Notes: a model not told the origin generated them from the letters alone. Positions 1 to 7,705 are shown, counted from the first letter of the stretch. The stretch: DNA of 9,682 bases from Armatimonadota bacterium (GCA_030612305.1 JAUWOG010000050.1:1-9682); one strand, 5' to 3'. Numbers and translations: made by a program.

Positions 1-509
1 ATGTTGCGGCTTGTGACCGACGTCCATTCCATGACGTCATCACCGACTGGGCCAAAGAAGGTCTGACCAGACAGCTTGTCGCCACCCGCCAGACCTCCAC
101 ACGGTACGTCGGCATCCGGCCTCTCACCGAGCTTCTGCCAGCCCTTCAGCGTAAGGACCGCAACACCGAGGGCCGGCACACGATTCTCCGCCGCGCAGAA
201 TGCCTGGCACTCAAAGGACACGACCACGGTTCGCGGCACCGAAGCAGGAATGGCGAACACGGCCCCGTAATACACCGCGCCAATGGCATTGCCCTTCTCG
301 TCACCGGACATCTCGAAGGAGGAGCTGTCTGCGCCGGCTTCTATCTTCCACACCGGACGCCAGTTCTTCGCCAATTCCTGCTCACCTATACCGAGTGCGA
401 GCACGTAGCGCGTCTCGAAGTCGCCGATACGCTCCAGCGGCTCAGCAGCAAGATGACAAGCCAGGATCAACAGGCTGGAGACAATTACCACGCGGGCATG
501 GATGTGCAT
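1..509 (-). CDS. Exported protein of unknown function, N-terminal part (runs off the left edge)
   Basis: The frame is open from an ATG at 509 to the window edge, giving 169 codons with no stop, so the C-terminus is missing. The N-terminus is a signal peptide: a short basic start (MHIHAR), then a hydrophobic core (residues 7-17). ILAC at 15-18 could be a lipobox, but cleavage by signal peptidase I after LAA (residue 22) is equally plausible. The mature protein begins with an IGDFET stretch (residues 28-33) and continues with alternating beta-strand-like segments, suggesting a jelly-roll or other beta-sandwich domain; I recognise no catalytic motif. The start is supported by an AGGTGA Shine-Dalgarno six bases upstream. 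The gene follows the MBL gene by only six bases, so the two are almost certainly co-transcribed. Its function is unknown; a carbohydrate-binding or surface role is a guess based on the fold impression and the neighbours. Confidence 0.8.
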   Translation of the reverse strand, partial: MHIHARVVIVSSLLILACHLAAEPLERIGDFETRYVLALGIGEQELAKNWRPVWKIEAGADSSSFEMSGDEKGNAIGAVYYGAVFAIPASVPRTVVVSFECQAFCAAENRVPALGVAVLTLKGWQKLGERPDADVPCGGLAGGDKLSGQTFFGPVGDDVMEWTSVTSRN

Positions 510-518
510 TTCGGTTCA
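510..518 (-). promoter_or_regulatory. Shine-Dalgarno overlapping the upstream stop codon
   Basis: Read on the minus strand, the last bases of the MBL gene are AGG TGA followed by ACCGAA and then ATG. The TGA stop of the MBL gene (516-518) is therefore the end of the AGGTGA ribosome-binding site of the next gene, with a normal six-base spacer. This arrangement is typical of translational coupling between two cistrons of one operon. Confidence 0.65.
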
Positions 519-2111
519 CCTTTCCTGCTGTGGAGTGCGGGACTGGCTGCTTGCGTCTGTCGCATGTTGGCGCACTACTTCGCGCGCGGAATAGTAATCC
601 ACTTCCAGATCCCCGGACGGACACAGTGCGCGAACCGCTTCTTCGGCCTCCGCCGCCCATGCGATTATCTTGGTGAACTTCGACGGCGAGAACTCATAGC
701 AATTGGTGTGGCCGGCGGCGATGATGTCGGGCTGCCAATCCAGGACCAACTGTGCGCTGGGGATGAAGCCATCCTCAAAGCGGCAGCCATTGTAGGCGCA
801 GAAACCGCCGGTGCCATTCCATTTTGAGGACGGGGTGAAGCAGTCGCCGCCAAAGAGCACGCGCCTGTCGTCGGCGATGGTCATGAAGACGCAGTGCCAC
901 CAGGTCTGGCCGGGCCAGTGTGCGATGCGGAACTCGAACTCCTGCCACTGCCAGATCCCGGTGTCAGGCCAGAGATGGTCGGGGAGGATCGGCTGGGGCG
1001 ACAGCACCCAGGGGGCGAAGGCTCTGGCCGGGTCCCGCAACGGCTCGGCCACCTGCGGGTGCAGCCAGGCCTCTGCGCCGTAGCGCTCGCGCAAGTAGGG
1101 AATCGCGTCACAGTGGTCGTAATGGTAATGGCTGACCAGCATGACTTCGGCTGTGACGCCGCCGATCTCATCAAGCAGCGCTTCGAGCATCTCCATGTCC
1201 GGCATCGTCGGGTCAACTACCAGGCCGCCGCCGGAGGACCTCTCGTAGCCGCCGGATTGAGTGCGCCCCATGGATGAGATCAGCAGATACCCGTTTCCGC
1301 CGAACTGGTAGAGGTGCTCGGAGTACTTGCGTGCCCCGCAGGCCATTATCTCGGGCTGCAGCCAGCGGTCCTCTTCGCCCGGACTGATCTGGCCCTTCGC
1401 ATGATAGAAGCGCAGCAGGCGGTCGGCGAGCGCCTCCAGCATTTCCCGAGCGCCCTCCCTCACCACGGGTCCATGGGACGGACACAGCATGCCTGTCGCG
1501 ATGCCGTGGAGACGCCGCACGCCCTCCCATGCCGCCAGTGCCCCCGTGCCTGTCCAGTGGTCCCACTCGAGATGGAACGGCTGCCAGATAGTCCCACCGG
1601 CATGAGCCGCATCGCCACAGAACAGGATCTGCCGGCCTTGGTGGTCGAGGACAACTGAGCAGGCATTCGGCCCGTGCCCGGGTGTGTCCATGAAGCGTAT
1701 GCGGCGTCCGTGCCAGTAGAAATGCCCGTTGCCGGAGATGTCATACTGAATCCCGGATATGCGCTCCGGCGGCGGGGAGTAACTCGGCGGACATCCGAGC
1801 TGATACCAGGGCGGAGGACCGAACTCGCCGGCATGGGCCGGATCGAGGAAGAAGTCCTCCCCGAGGGGAGCATGAATGGTGAACGGCCAGGAGGTTTCCT
1901 TCAGCAGACCGGCGCACTGATCCTTGTGATGATGGGTCAGGAGAACGTGCTCGACGGTGCTGATGCCGAGCTCGGGCAATTGGTCGAGCCACTCACCAGT
2001 GCCGAAGTCAATGACGACGGCGCGGTCTCCGTCCTTGAGCACATAGACGTTGCAGCTATCCCCAAACAGCCACAGGTCTGGCAGGATTTCTTGCGGCTTC
2101 ATGTCGCTCAT
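516..2111 (-). CDS. Tandem two-domain metallo-beta-lactamase-fold protein
   Basis: A 531-residue protein with two MBL-fold metallohydrolase domains in one chain and no signal peptide, so probably cytoplasmic. Domain 1 (about 10-235) has THHHKDQ at 59-65, which is the HxHxDH metal motif with Gln65 in place of the last His, then PGH (His146), CGDA (Asp167) and PSHGP (His213). Domain 2 (about 265-480) has an intact HYHYDH at 328-333, but the expected PGHT is PGQT (Gln402), with His406 close by; it continues with GGD (Asp423) and AAGHT (His468). Each half thus keeps most metal ligands and loses a different one. MBL proteins hydrolyse thioesters, phosphoesters, lactones and other substrates, so the substrate cannot be named. 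The ATG at 2111 is preceded by a weak GGGG; a second ATG lies three codons in. It leads the leftward operon, with an exported protein six bases downstream. Confidence 0.88.
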   Translation of the reverse strand: MSDMKPQEILPDLWLFGDSCNVYVLKDGDRAVVIDFGTGEWLDQLPELGISTVEHVLLTHHHKDQCAGLLKETSWPFTIHAPLGEDFFLDPAHAGEFGPPPWYQLGCPPSYSPPPERISGIQYDISGNGHFYWHGRRIRFMDTPGHGPNACSVVLDHQGRQILFCGDAAHAGGTIWQPFHLEWDHWTGTGALAAWEGVRRLHGIATGMLCPSHGPVVREGAREMLEALADRLLRFYHAKGQISPGEEDRWLQPEIMACGARKYSEHLYQFGGNGYLLISSMGRTQSGGYERSSGGGLVVDPTMPDMEMLEALLDEIGGVTAEVMLVSHYHYDHCDAIPYLRERYGAEAWLHPQVAEPLRDPARAFAPWVLSPQPILPDHLWPDTGIWQWQEFEFRIAHWPGQTWWHCVFMTIADDRRVLFGGDCFTPSSKWNGTGGFCAYNGCRFEDGFIPSAQLVLDWQPDIIAAGHTNCYEFSPSKFTKIIAWAAEAEEAVRALCPSGDLEVDYYSAREVVRQHATDASSQSRTPQQER

Positions 2112-2223
2112 GCTGATACCCCGTGGATGTGCGAAGATGATGTGCCCAAGTCTGGCTCACGCACAACTACATTTGCGCGGCGAGACGCAATTACCTCCCG
2201 CGCGCGGCGAAATGCGTGGCCTG

Positions 2224-2237
2224 CATCTGTGCAGATG
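2224..2237. repeat. Palindrome CATCTG-TG-CAGATG, possible operator
   Basis: Two perfect 6-base arms around a 2-base centre, lying about 113 bases upstream of the MBL start and about 125 bases upstream of the lyase-like start. The size and symmetry fit a dimeric regulator site, but a palindrome of this size can also arise by chance, and no regulator gene is in view. Confidence 0.3.
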
Positions 2238-2293
2238 AAGGGTTATCTGCCCCCGGGATGGAAACCATAGAGGCAGGCTCTTGCCGGCGGCGT

Positions 2294-2308
2294 TGACATT
2301 CGTTGTCA
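2294..2308. repeat. Palindrome TGACA-N5-TGTCA, possible operator
   Basis: Perfect 5-base arms with a 5-base spacer, overlapping a TTGACA hexamer (2293-2298) that matches the -35 consensus. It lies 54-68 bases before the GTG start of the rightward operon, which is where a repressor site would be expected. No matching -10 is present at the right distance, so the -35 reading is unproven. Confidence 0.3.
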
Positions 2309-2348
2309 GCCTCAGTGGCTTGGCACGCGAAGCCTAGCCTGGTCATTC

Positions 2349-2355
2349 GAGGGAG
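2349..2355 (+). promoter_or_regulatory. Shine-Dalgarno deciding a GTG start
   Basis: GAGGGAG lies six bases before the GTG at 2362. This supports the GTG as the true start over the first in-frame ATG at 2392, which has no comparable site and would remove the first beta-strand (KVTVAD) of the N-terminal barrel. Confidence 0.65.
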
Positions 2356-2361
2356 AGCACA

Positions 2362-4722
2362 GTGCAGGAACTAAAGGTGACGGTTGCGGACATGACGGGA
2401 CTGGACGTCTTGCGGCCGGCGACAGGCGGAGCACCCATCGCCAAGGGTGCAGCCCCGGAAGGTACGCAGTTCAGTCTGCTTGATGAGAACGGCGAAGTCG
2501 TTGATTGCCAGACATCGGTTCTCGCCCGCTGGGAAGACAGGAGTGTTCGGTGGGTGCTGTTGGATTTCCTGAGCAAGCCGCCGGCCAACGCCACCCGGGC
2601 GTACACTCTCCGGTGGGGTGAGCGCGTCAGTGACGCCGGACGGTTGGAGGGCGCAAAGGTCACTTCAGGTCCCGCGCCGTCTCTGTCCTCAGGCGATATG
2701 GAGATTGTGACCGCAGGCGATGGTCTGCTGCGAATCGCCGACCGCATCGAGGTCAGGTTTCATGCGACCGATTCCAGTGGCAAGCAGTACGAGGCCCGTG
2801 CGGAATCGGTGGATGTCGAGACCGAAGGGCCCATGCGTTCGACGCTGGCACTGAAGGGCTCGTTTGAGGGCGCTGCCGGCGAGCGGCTCTTCAGTTTCCG
2901 GGTGTGGGTTTCGGTCTTCGCCGGGCTGTCGAAAGTGCGCCTCGAGCCCCTGATTCTGATTGACGGGCAGAGCGGTGTAGTGCAGAGGGTGCAAGACATA
3001 AGCCTCGATATCAGGCCGGTTGCCGGAGTGCGCAGCGCGACAATCGGCGGCGACCCGGGGTGGAGCGGCGAGCCGAATCCCGCAGTGTGCCTGCTCCAGA
3101 TTGATGATGAGACCTACACGTTGAAGGGCGCTGCAGGCTATGGCGAGAAGGCTCCCGGCTGGGCCGAACTGGATGACGGCTTGGGCACAGTGGCGGTGGC
3201 GCTGAGAGATTTCTGGCAGCAGTGGCCCAAGAGCCTGGAAGTGGACGCGGAGCATCTGAAGATAGGGCTTCTCCCGCAGTTCGAGGCAGGCGCCTGCGAC
3301 CACATGGGGCCGTGGTACAAGCATGATTACCTCTTTGACGGCAATTGCTACCGCCTGCGGACGGGACAGGCACGGCGCTGGCAGGTATGGATTGATCTAG
3401 CCGGTGATGGGGAAGCGCTGGCCGGGGCAGCCAATGCTCCGTTGGTTCCAGCAGCCGATCCGGCACAGGCGATCGCGACCGGCGTATGGGGAGATATCCA
3501 GCCCGCAGGAAGCCCCGGTATGAGCGAGTATGACGAGTGGGCGGAGAACCTGTTCGGAGCCTACTGCATTTCCATTGCCGCTCAGCGGGATTACGGGGCA
3601 ATGAACTGGGGCGACTGGTGGGGCGAGCGGAACTGCAACTGGGGCAACCACGAGTACGACACGCCCAAACAGATGCTGGTGCAGTTCGCGCGTACCGGCG
3701 ACCCGAAGTACTTCCACATGGGTGAGATTTCCGCGCGCCACTACAGCGAGGTGGATGTCGTCCATTTCGTCAATGAAGACCTGCGGCACTACTTCGAGGT
3801 TGAGCTGGAGCGCGAACCGGAGTTTCCAAGCCGGCCCGGCATGGTCCACGAGCACAGCATAGGTCATGTCGGCGGCTTTCACCCGGTTCAGAAGATACGG
3901 GAACTGTACGCACAACTTGGCATGGATAGAGGCAAGGACACATATCTCTGCCTCGATCCGTACAACCTCGGGCATATCTTTACGCAGGGCATGGGATACC
4001 AGTTCCTGCTGACCGGCGACCCGTGGGTGAAGGAAACGCTGGACAAGATAGGCGATCATCTGGCGCAGATCGTAGAGGACAGGGACTACCAGTTCAAGGG
4101 TTGGAGCCACTGCGGGCGCACCAACGGCTGGACGATGCTGGCGTTGGCCGGGTGCCATGAGGTGTCACCCAACGAGCGATACCTGGCGGCGATGCGCACA
4201 TTGGCCGACGATGCCCTCGAGGAGCAAGACCCCAACTGTGGAGGATGGCTGTATGAACTGCCGGCTGGCCACTGCGACTGCTCCACGCACAAACACGTCG
4301 GCGAAGCCGGGTTCATCACCTGTGTGCGCCTCAACGGCCTGAGCAGATACTACGAATTGTCGGGCGATGAGCGGATACCCGAGGCAGTCCGACGCGGCAT
4401 TACGCACCTCAACAACGACACCTGGCGTGAAGGACACAGTGACTGGCGGTACACATCGTGCCCGGCGACGAGCCTGATCCGGCAGAGCGGCGTGACAGTG
4501 ATGGCTCTGGCTAACAGCGTCTGCTTGACCAGTGAACCGGAGCACGAGCGGATCCTGCGCAAGGCCTGGGCAGCGAAAGTCGAGCGCGTGCGTGGGGAGA
4601 CGGCGGCACTGCTCGCAAGCCCCGAGGGTGTCATCTTTGGCAAGCGCTACGGGATCACCATGTATGGCTGCGCAGAGGTTGTCAGTCTGCTGGCAGCGCT
4701 GGACAGCAAGACACGGGCTTAG
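2362..4722 (+). CDS. PcRGLX/YetA-like protein (exo-rhamnogalacturonan-lyase-like), putative polysaccharide-degrading enzyme
   Basis: A 786-residue protein whose layout matches the PcRGLX/YetA-like family, named after the fungal exo-rhamnogalacturonan lyase of family PL26. The N-terminal RIFT-barrel domain (about 5-86) shows the usual APIAKGA stretch (24-30) and the RWEDRSVRWVLLDF block (56-69), where the family pattern is RWxDGSxxWxxxDF. A beta-rich second domain follows (about 90-350). The C-terminal part (about 385-780) looks like an alpha/alpha toroid; it opens with YGAMNWGDWW (411-420) and NHEYDTP (429-435) and has HEHSIGH (496-502), WSHCGRTNGW (581-590) and HCDCSTHKH (637-645), rich in His, Trp and Tyr as in carbohydrate clefts. 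The likely role is cleavage of a uronic-acid-containing oligosaccharide; the exact substrate and lyase activity are inferred. There is no signal peptide, so it probably acts in the cytoplasm. It starts with GTG and is followed after 21 bases by the heparinase-like gene. Confidence 0.85.
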   Translation: MQELKVTVADMTGLDVLRPATGGAPIAKGAAPEGTQFSLLDENGEVVDCQTSVLARWEDRSVRWVLLDFLSKPPANATRAYTLRWGERVSDAGRLEGAKVTSGPAPSLSSGDMEIVTAGDGLLRIADRIEVRFHATDSSGKQYEARAESVDVETEGPMRSTLALKGSFEGAAGERLFSFRVWVSVFAGLSKVRLEPLILIDGQSGVVQRVQDISLDIRPVAGVRSATIGGDPGWSGEPNPAVCLLQIDDETYTLKGAAGYGEKAPGWAELDDGLGTVAVALRDFWQQWPKSLEVDAEHLKIGLLPQFEAGACDHMGPWYKHDYLFDGNCYRLRTGQARRWQVWIDLAGDGEALAGAANAPLVPAADPAQAIATGVWGDIQPAGSPGMSEYDEWAENLFGAYCISIAAQRDYGAMNWGDWWGERNCNWGNHEYDTPKQMLVQFARTGDPKYFHMGEISARHYSEVDVVHFVNEDLRHYFEVELEREPEFPSRPGMVHEHSIGHVGGFHPVQKIRELYAQLGMDRGKDTYLCLDPYNLGHIFTQGMGYQFLLTGDPWVKETLDKIGDHLAQIVEDRDYQFKGWSHCGRTNGWTMLALAGCHEVSPNERYLAAMRTLADDALEEQDPNCGGWLYELPAGHCDCSTHKHVGEAGFITCVRLNGLSRYYELSGDERIPEAVRRGITHLNNDTWREGHSDWRYTSCPATSLIRQSGVTVMALANSVCLTSEPEHERILRKAWAAKVERVRGETAALLASPEGVIFGKRYGITMYGCAEVVSLLAALDSKTRA

Positions 4723-4731
4723 GCCGGAAAC

Positions 4732-4737
4732 AGGAGG
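4732..4737 (+). promoter_or_regulatory. Strong Shine-Dalgarno AGGAGG
   Basis: A perfect AGGAGG sits six bases before the ATG at 4744, in the 21-base gap after the upstream stop. It fixes the start of the heparinase-like gene, which then begins directly with a signal peptide. Confidence 0.75.
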
Positions 4738-4743
4738 TATAGG

Positions 4744-7680
4744 ATGCGTGCCACATTGGCGATTGTTCTCATCGTGCTGACGGTTGCTGCATTTGCTCAG
4801 GCACCCGATGTAGTCGTGCTGGGGGACTTCGAGGACACTGCATGGGGCGGCATGGTGCAGAGTAAGGAACAGGTCAAGGAGGGGCAGTTCGCCGGCAAAT
4901 GGGCAGACCTGAAAGGGCACAGCTCGCTCAGTGTGCCCGGCATCCCCGCCGACTGCTCGGGCTATGACCGGTTCGTCTTCTGGCTGCATTCCGAAAAGGC
5001 CAACAGCCAGATACTCACATTTAGCTTGACATCGGAAGATGACACCAGGGAAGGGTGGGACTACTACTACTATCACCTCTACGTGGACTGGGAGGGTTGG
5101 AGGCACCTCAACCTCAGCCTGAGCGATGACTTCCGGATCTCGCGCTCGCCCCGAGGGTGGGATCAGATAGGCAGCTTCAGCATCAGTTCCGGCGGCTGGG
5201 GGCATGCTCCGAAAGCAGATACGGAGCTGCATTTTGACGACATGCGGCTGGTGCGCGATCCGGTCAAGCTGCGCGTGCTGGGTAAGACCATCCAGCGCAG
5301 CGACGCCGGAGCCGTACGTCTCGAGTATGATGTCGAAGTGGCTAACGTGTCGGAGCAGGCGCGGAAGTATATCCTGAGCGGAGAGCGTTTGACAGGACAG
5401 GAAGTGGGAGGTGGCGTCTATCGGCTGGTGGAAATGCCGGCTGAGACGCCGCTCATCAAGCCGCGGGAGAAGGCGACGCTAGAGGTCACTCTGACGGCGT
5501 CGGCCGCAGCCCTGTCTAATGCTGAGCCGCTCCAGAGAGAGGAGTTCCTGATCACAGTGAAACTGGATGACCCCAATGCCCCGGACCCCGAGATAACTAT
5601 CGCGGCGGCGGTTCCGCTGCCGGAGCGCGAGCACCCCCTGCTGTTCAGCGATGCCCAGACGTTCGCCAATGCCAGGGCGCGGGCCGAGAAATATCCGTGG
5701 GCCAAGGAGCGCCTTGACATCATCATCCGCGACGCAGACAGCGCTCTGGAGACGGAGCTTGTCGTCCCTGATGAGGCCGGTCAATGGAGCCATTACTACG
5801 TCTGCAAGCAGTGCGGCGCCGGGCTGAAGTACGACAAGGGCAAGCACATCTGCAAAGGGTGCGCCGCTGAATACACCGGATGGCCATGGGACCAGGTCAT
5901 CGTCGGCCGGCAGCATGGCCGCAACCTCCGCAACATCGATCTGCTCGGTCTCGGCTATGCCTTCACCGGCAATGAAGCTTACGCGAAAAAAGCGCGCGAA
6001 ATCCTCCTTGCCTACGCTCACAAGTACCCCGATTGGCCCTACCATGACAGAAACAAGAACCCCTCACATTCCGGCGCGCGCCTCTTCTCCCAGACACTCG
6101 ACGAGGCGGTTCGCATCATCCGCATCGCCTGGGGATACGACCTCATCTACAACAGCCCATGCCTGAGTGAGGCCGACCGCGACCTCATCGAGAATAGACT
6201 CCTGCGCGAGGCCGTGACGACCATCAGGCGCTATGACGCGGGGATCAGCAACTGGCAATCGTGGCACAACGCCGGCATCGCGGCGGTCGGCTTCTGCCTC
6301 CAGGACGCAGACATCGCCTCGTTTGCCATCAACGGCAAGAGCGGTCTGCGCTTCCAACTGGACAACAGCATCCTCAGCGATGGCTTCTGGTACGAGGGCA
6401 CAGCGGCCTACCATTACTACGCGCTCGATGCGCTGCGCTACACTACCGAGGCGGCCCATTTCGCCGGCATAGACTTCTACGGCAACCAACCGTACAAGTC
6501 GCTCTATGACGCCCCGCTGCAGTACACGTTCCCGGACCTCCGCTTCCCGGCGGTCAATGACAGCGACGTGTTCTCGCTCGTCGGGCGACACCGGCTCTAC
6601 GAGTTGGCCTATGCGCGGTTCGGGGATCCGAACTACCTCAACATAGTCCACCAGGGCGGGCGTAAGAGCCTGGAAGCCTTCCTCTGGGGAATGGATGAGT
6701 TGCCTGAGGCGCCCGAGGTGGCGTTTGGCTCGAAGGACTTCAGCGGTCTCGGCGCGGTGGTCCTGCGACAGGGCGGCGGCGATGACCAGTTGTACGTGCA
6801 TCTCGACTACGGTCCCCACGGTGGCGGCCACGGGCATCTCGACAAGCTGGCGATGATTCTCTTCGGGCTTGGGCGTCAGCTTGCGCCCGACCCGGCCCGC
6901 CTCGCCTATGCCGCGCCGATGCAGGGCTCGTGGTACAAGCAGACCTTCGCCCACAATACCGTGTGCATGGATGCGAAAAGCCAGCGGAGTGCGGAGGGCC
7001 GCCTGACGATCCTTCATTCTCAGCCCGGTCTGGCCGTCGCCCAGGCCGAGTGTGACACGGCCTATGATGGTGTCATGATGCGGCGAACGATGGCCTTGAC
7101 GCCTGCGTATCTCATTGACGTCTTCAGCGTGAGCAGTGACGAGGAGCACATCTGGGACTGGCTCTACCATAATTTCGGAGAACTGCAGCCGGCGGTTGCG
7201 ACCGAGCCGTGTGCGGAGCCGCCGGGCGACAGCTTCGGCTACCAGCACCTCAAGGACATCACCCAGGCGGAGACGACGGAAACCTGGTCAGCCGACTTCA
7301 GCCTCGATGATGCCAACGTGCGCCTGACGATGCTCGGTGCCCCCGAGACGCGCCTGTACTTCGGTACAGGCATGGCCAATAACCCGCCCCAGGATTGCCC
7401 GATGGTGATCGTGCGACGCAGCGGGACTACGGCGACCTTTATCTCGGTCATTGAGCCGTACCGCGACGCCCCCGCCATCACCGGCTTCAAGCAGATACCA
7501 GTGAGCGGCGCAGGGGGGGCCGTGGCACTGCAGATTGACCGCGCTGGAAGCCGCGACCTGTTCATGCTGGCGGACAAGGGCGGAACCGCGCGCGAGTTCG
7601 CCGGCGTGAGTTCAGAAAGCCGCGTTACCTGGGTGGGCAAGAGCGCGGATGAGCAGCCGCAGGTGGTCCATATTGACTGA
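4744..7680 (+). CDS. Exported heparinase II/III-family protein with N-terminal jelly-roll-like domain and Cys4 knuckle
   Basis: A 978-residue protein with a signal peptide (residues 1-20, cleavage after AFAQA likely), so periplasmic or secreted. Residues 22-172 look like a carbohydrate-binding jelly roll (LGDFED at 26-31, closing with HFDDMRLV at 163-170). A beta region (about 173-290) precedes the alpha/alpha toroid (about 298-640), with NWQSWHN (503-509) and DGFWYEGTAAYHYYA (546-560) carrying candidate catalytic Asn, His and Tyr. The C-terminal beta-sandwich (about 670-978) has the heparinase II/III signature HGGGHGHLDKL (692-702) and FAHNTV (735-740). Cys354, 357, 370 and 373 form CxxC-N12-CxxC, probably a zinc knuckle. 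Relatives cleave heparin, heparan sulfate, alginate or other uronic-acid polymers by beta-elimination; which one is open, and a hydrolase is not excluded. It is the second gene of the rightward operon. Confidence 0.9.
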   Translation: MRATLAIVLIVLTVAAFAQAPDVVVLGDFEDTAWGGMVQSKEQVKEGQFAGKWADLKGHSSLSVPGIPADCSGYDRFVFWLHSEKANSQILTFSLTSEDDTREGWDYYYYHLYVDWEGWRHLNLSLSDDFRISRSPRGWDQIGSFSISSGGWGHAPKADTELHFDDMRLVRDPVKLRVLGKTIQRSDAGAVRLEYDVEVANVSEQARKYILSGERLTGQEVGGGVYRLVEMPAETPLIKPREKATLEVTLTASAAALSNAEPLQREEFLITVKLDDPNAPDPEITIAAAVPLPEREHPLLFSDAQTFANARARAEKYPWAKERLDIIIRDADSALETELVVPDEAGQWSHYYVCKQCGAGLKYDKGKHICKGCAAEYTGWPWDQVIVGRQHGRNLRNIDLLGLGYAFTGNEAYAKKAREILLAYAHKYPDWPYHDRNKNPSHSGARLFSQTLDEAVRIIRIAWGYDLIYNSPCLSEADRDLIENRLLREAVTTIRRYDAGISNWQSWHNAGIAAVGFCLQDADIASFAINGKSGLRFQLDNSILSDGFWYEGTAAYHYYALDALRYTTEAAHFAGIDFYGNQPYKSLYDAPLQYTFPDLRFPAVNDSDVFSLVGRHRLYELAYARFGDPNYLNIVHQGGRKSLEAFLWGMDELPEAPEVAFGSKDFSGLGAVVLRQGGGDDQLYVHLDYGPHGGGHGHLDKLAMILFGLGRQLAPDPARLAYAAPMQGSWYKQTFAHNTVCMDAKSQRSAEGRLTILHSQPGLAVAQAECDTAYDGVMMRRTMALTPAYLIDVFSVSSDEEHIWDWLYHNFGELQPAVATEPCAEPPGDSFGYQHLKDITQAETTETWSADFSLDDANVRLTMLGAPETRLYFGTGMANNPPQDCPMVIVRRSGTTATFISVIEPYRDAPAITGFKQIPVSGAGGAVALQIDRAGSRDLFMLADKGGTAREFAGVSSESRVTWVGKSADEQPQVVHID

Positions 7681-7681
7681 C

Positions 7682-7705
7682 GGCCTCTGCGTGGCTTCAC
7701 AGGCC
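7682..7705 (+). terminator. Possible hairpin terminator after the heparinase-like gene
   Basis: Immediately after the TGA stop, GGCCT (7682-7686) pairs with AGGCC (7701-7705), and GTG (7691-7693) with CAC (7698-7700) around a GCTT loop, leaving a four-base CTGC bulge. The run that follows, TTGAATCT, is only weakly T-rich, so this is a poor intrinsic terminator and may instead just be a 3'-end hairpin. Confidence 0.35.

Larger units (their letters stand above)
2112..2361. other. Divergent intergenic region
   Basis: These 250 bases separate the leftward MBL operon from the rightward polysaccharide operon and should hold promoters for both. I see no convincing -35/-10 pair for either direction. 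The only consensus hexamer, TTGACA at 2293, has no acceptable -10 box at 16-18 bases. Two short perfect palindromes (listed separately) are the best regulatory candidates. A GCGCGGCGA word occurs twice (2175-2183 and 2202-2210). No small gene or RNA gene is evident. Confidence 0.6.

Noticed and set aside
200..827. Two overlapping plus-strand open frames (200-676 and 453-827)
   Set aside because: They overlap the minus-strand signal-peptide protein and MBL gene, whose proteins have recognisable features. The plus-strand translations are low in complexity, rich in Arg, Ser and Pro, and show no motif.
2175..2210. Direct repeat of GCGCGGCGA as a possible regulator site pair
   Set aside because: Nine bases of G+C-rich sequence repeated once in a G+C-rich region is weak evidence without conservation data.
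2320..2336. Possible sigma-54 promoter starting TTGGCACG
   Set aside because: The -24 half is perfect but the -12 half does not have GC at the required spacing, so the match is probably chance.
5060..5076. Short run of TAC codons resembling a microsatellite
   Set aside because: It encodes a Tyr-rich strand (DYYYYHLY) in the jelly-roll domain and is only four codons long; ordinary coding sequence explains it.
4165..5232. 355-codon minus-strand open frame
   Set aside because: It lies antisense across the end of the PcRGLX-like gene and the start of the heparinase-like gene, both well supported by motifs and ribosome-binding sites. Long antisense frames are common in G+C-rich genes.
6064..7248. 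394-codon minus-strand open frame
   Set aside because: It is antisense to the catalytic part of the heparinase-like gene; its translation is rich in Arg, Val and Glu with no domain I can recognise.
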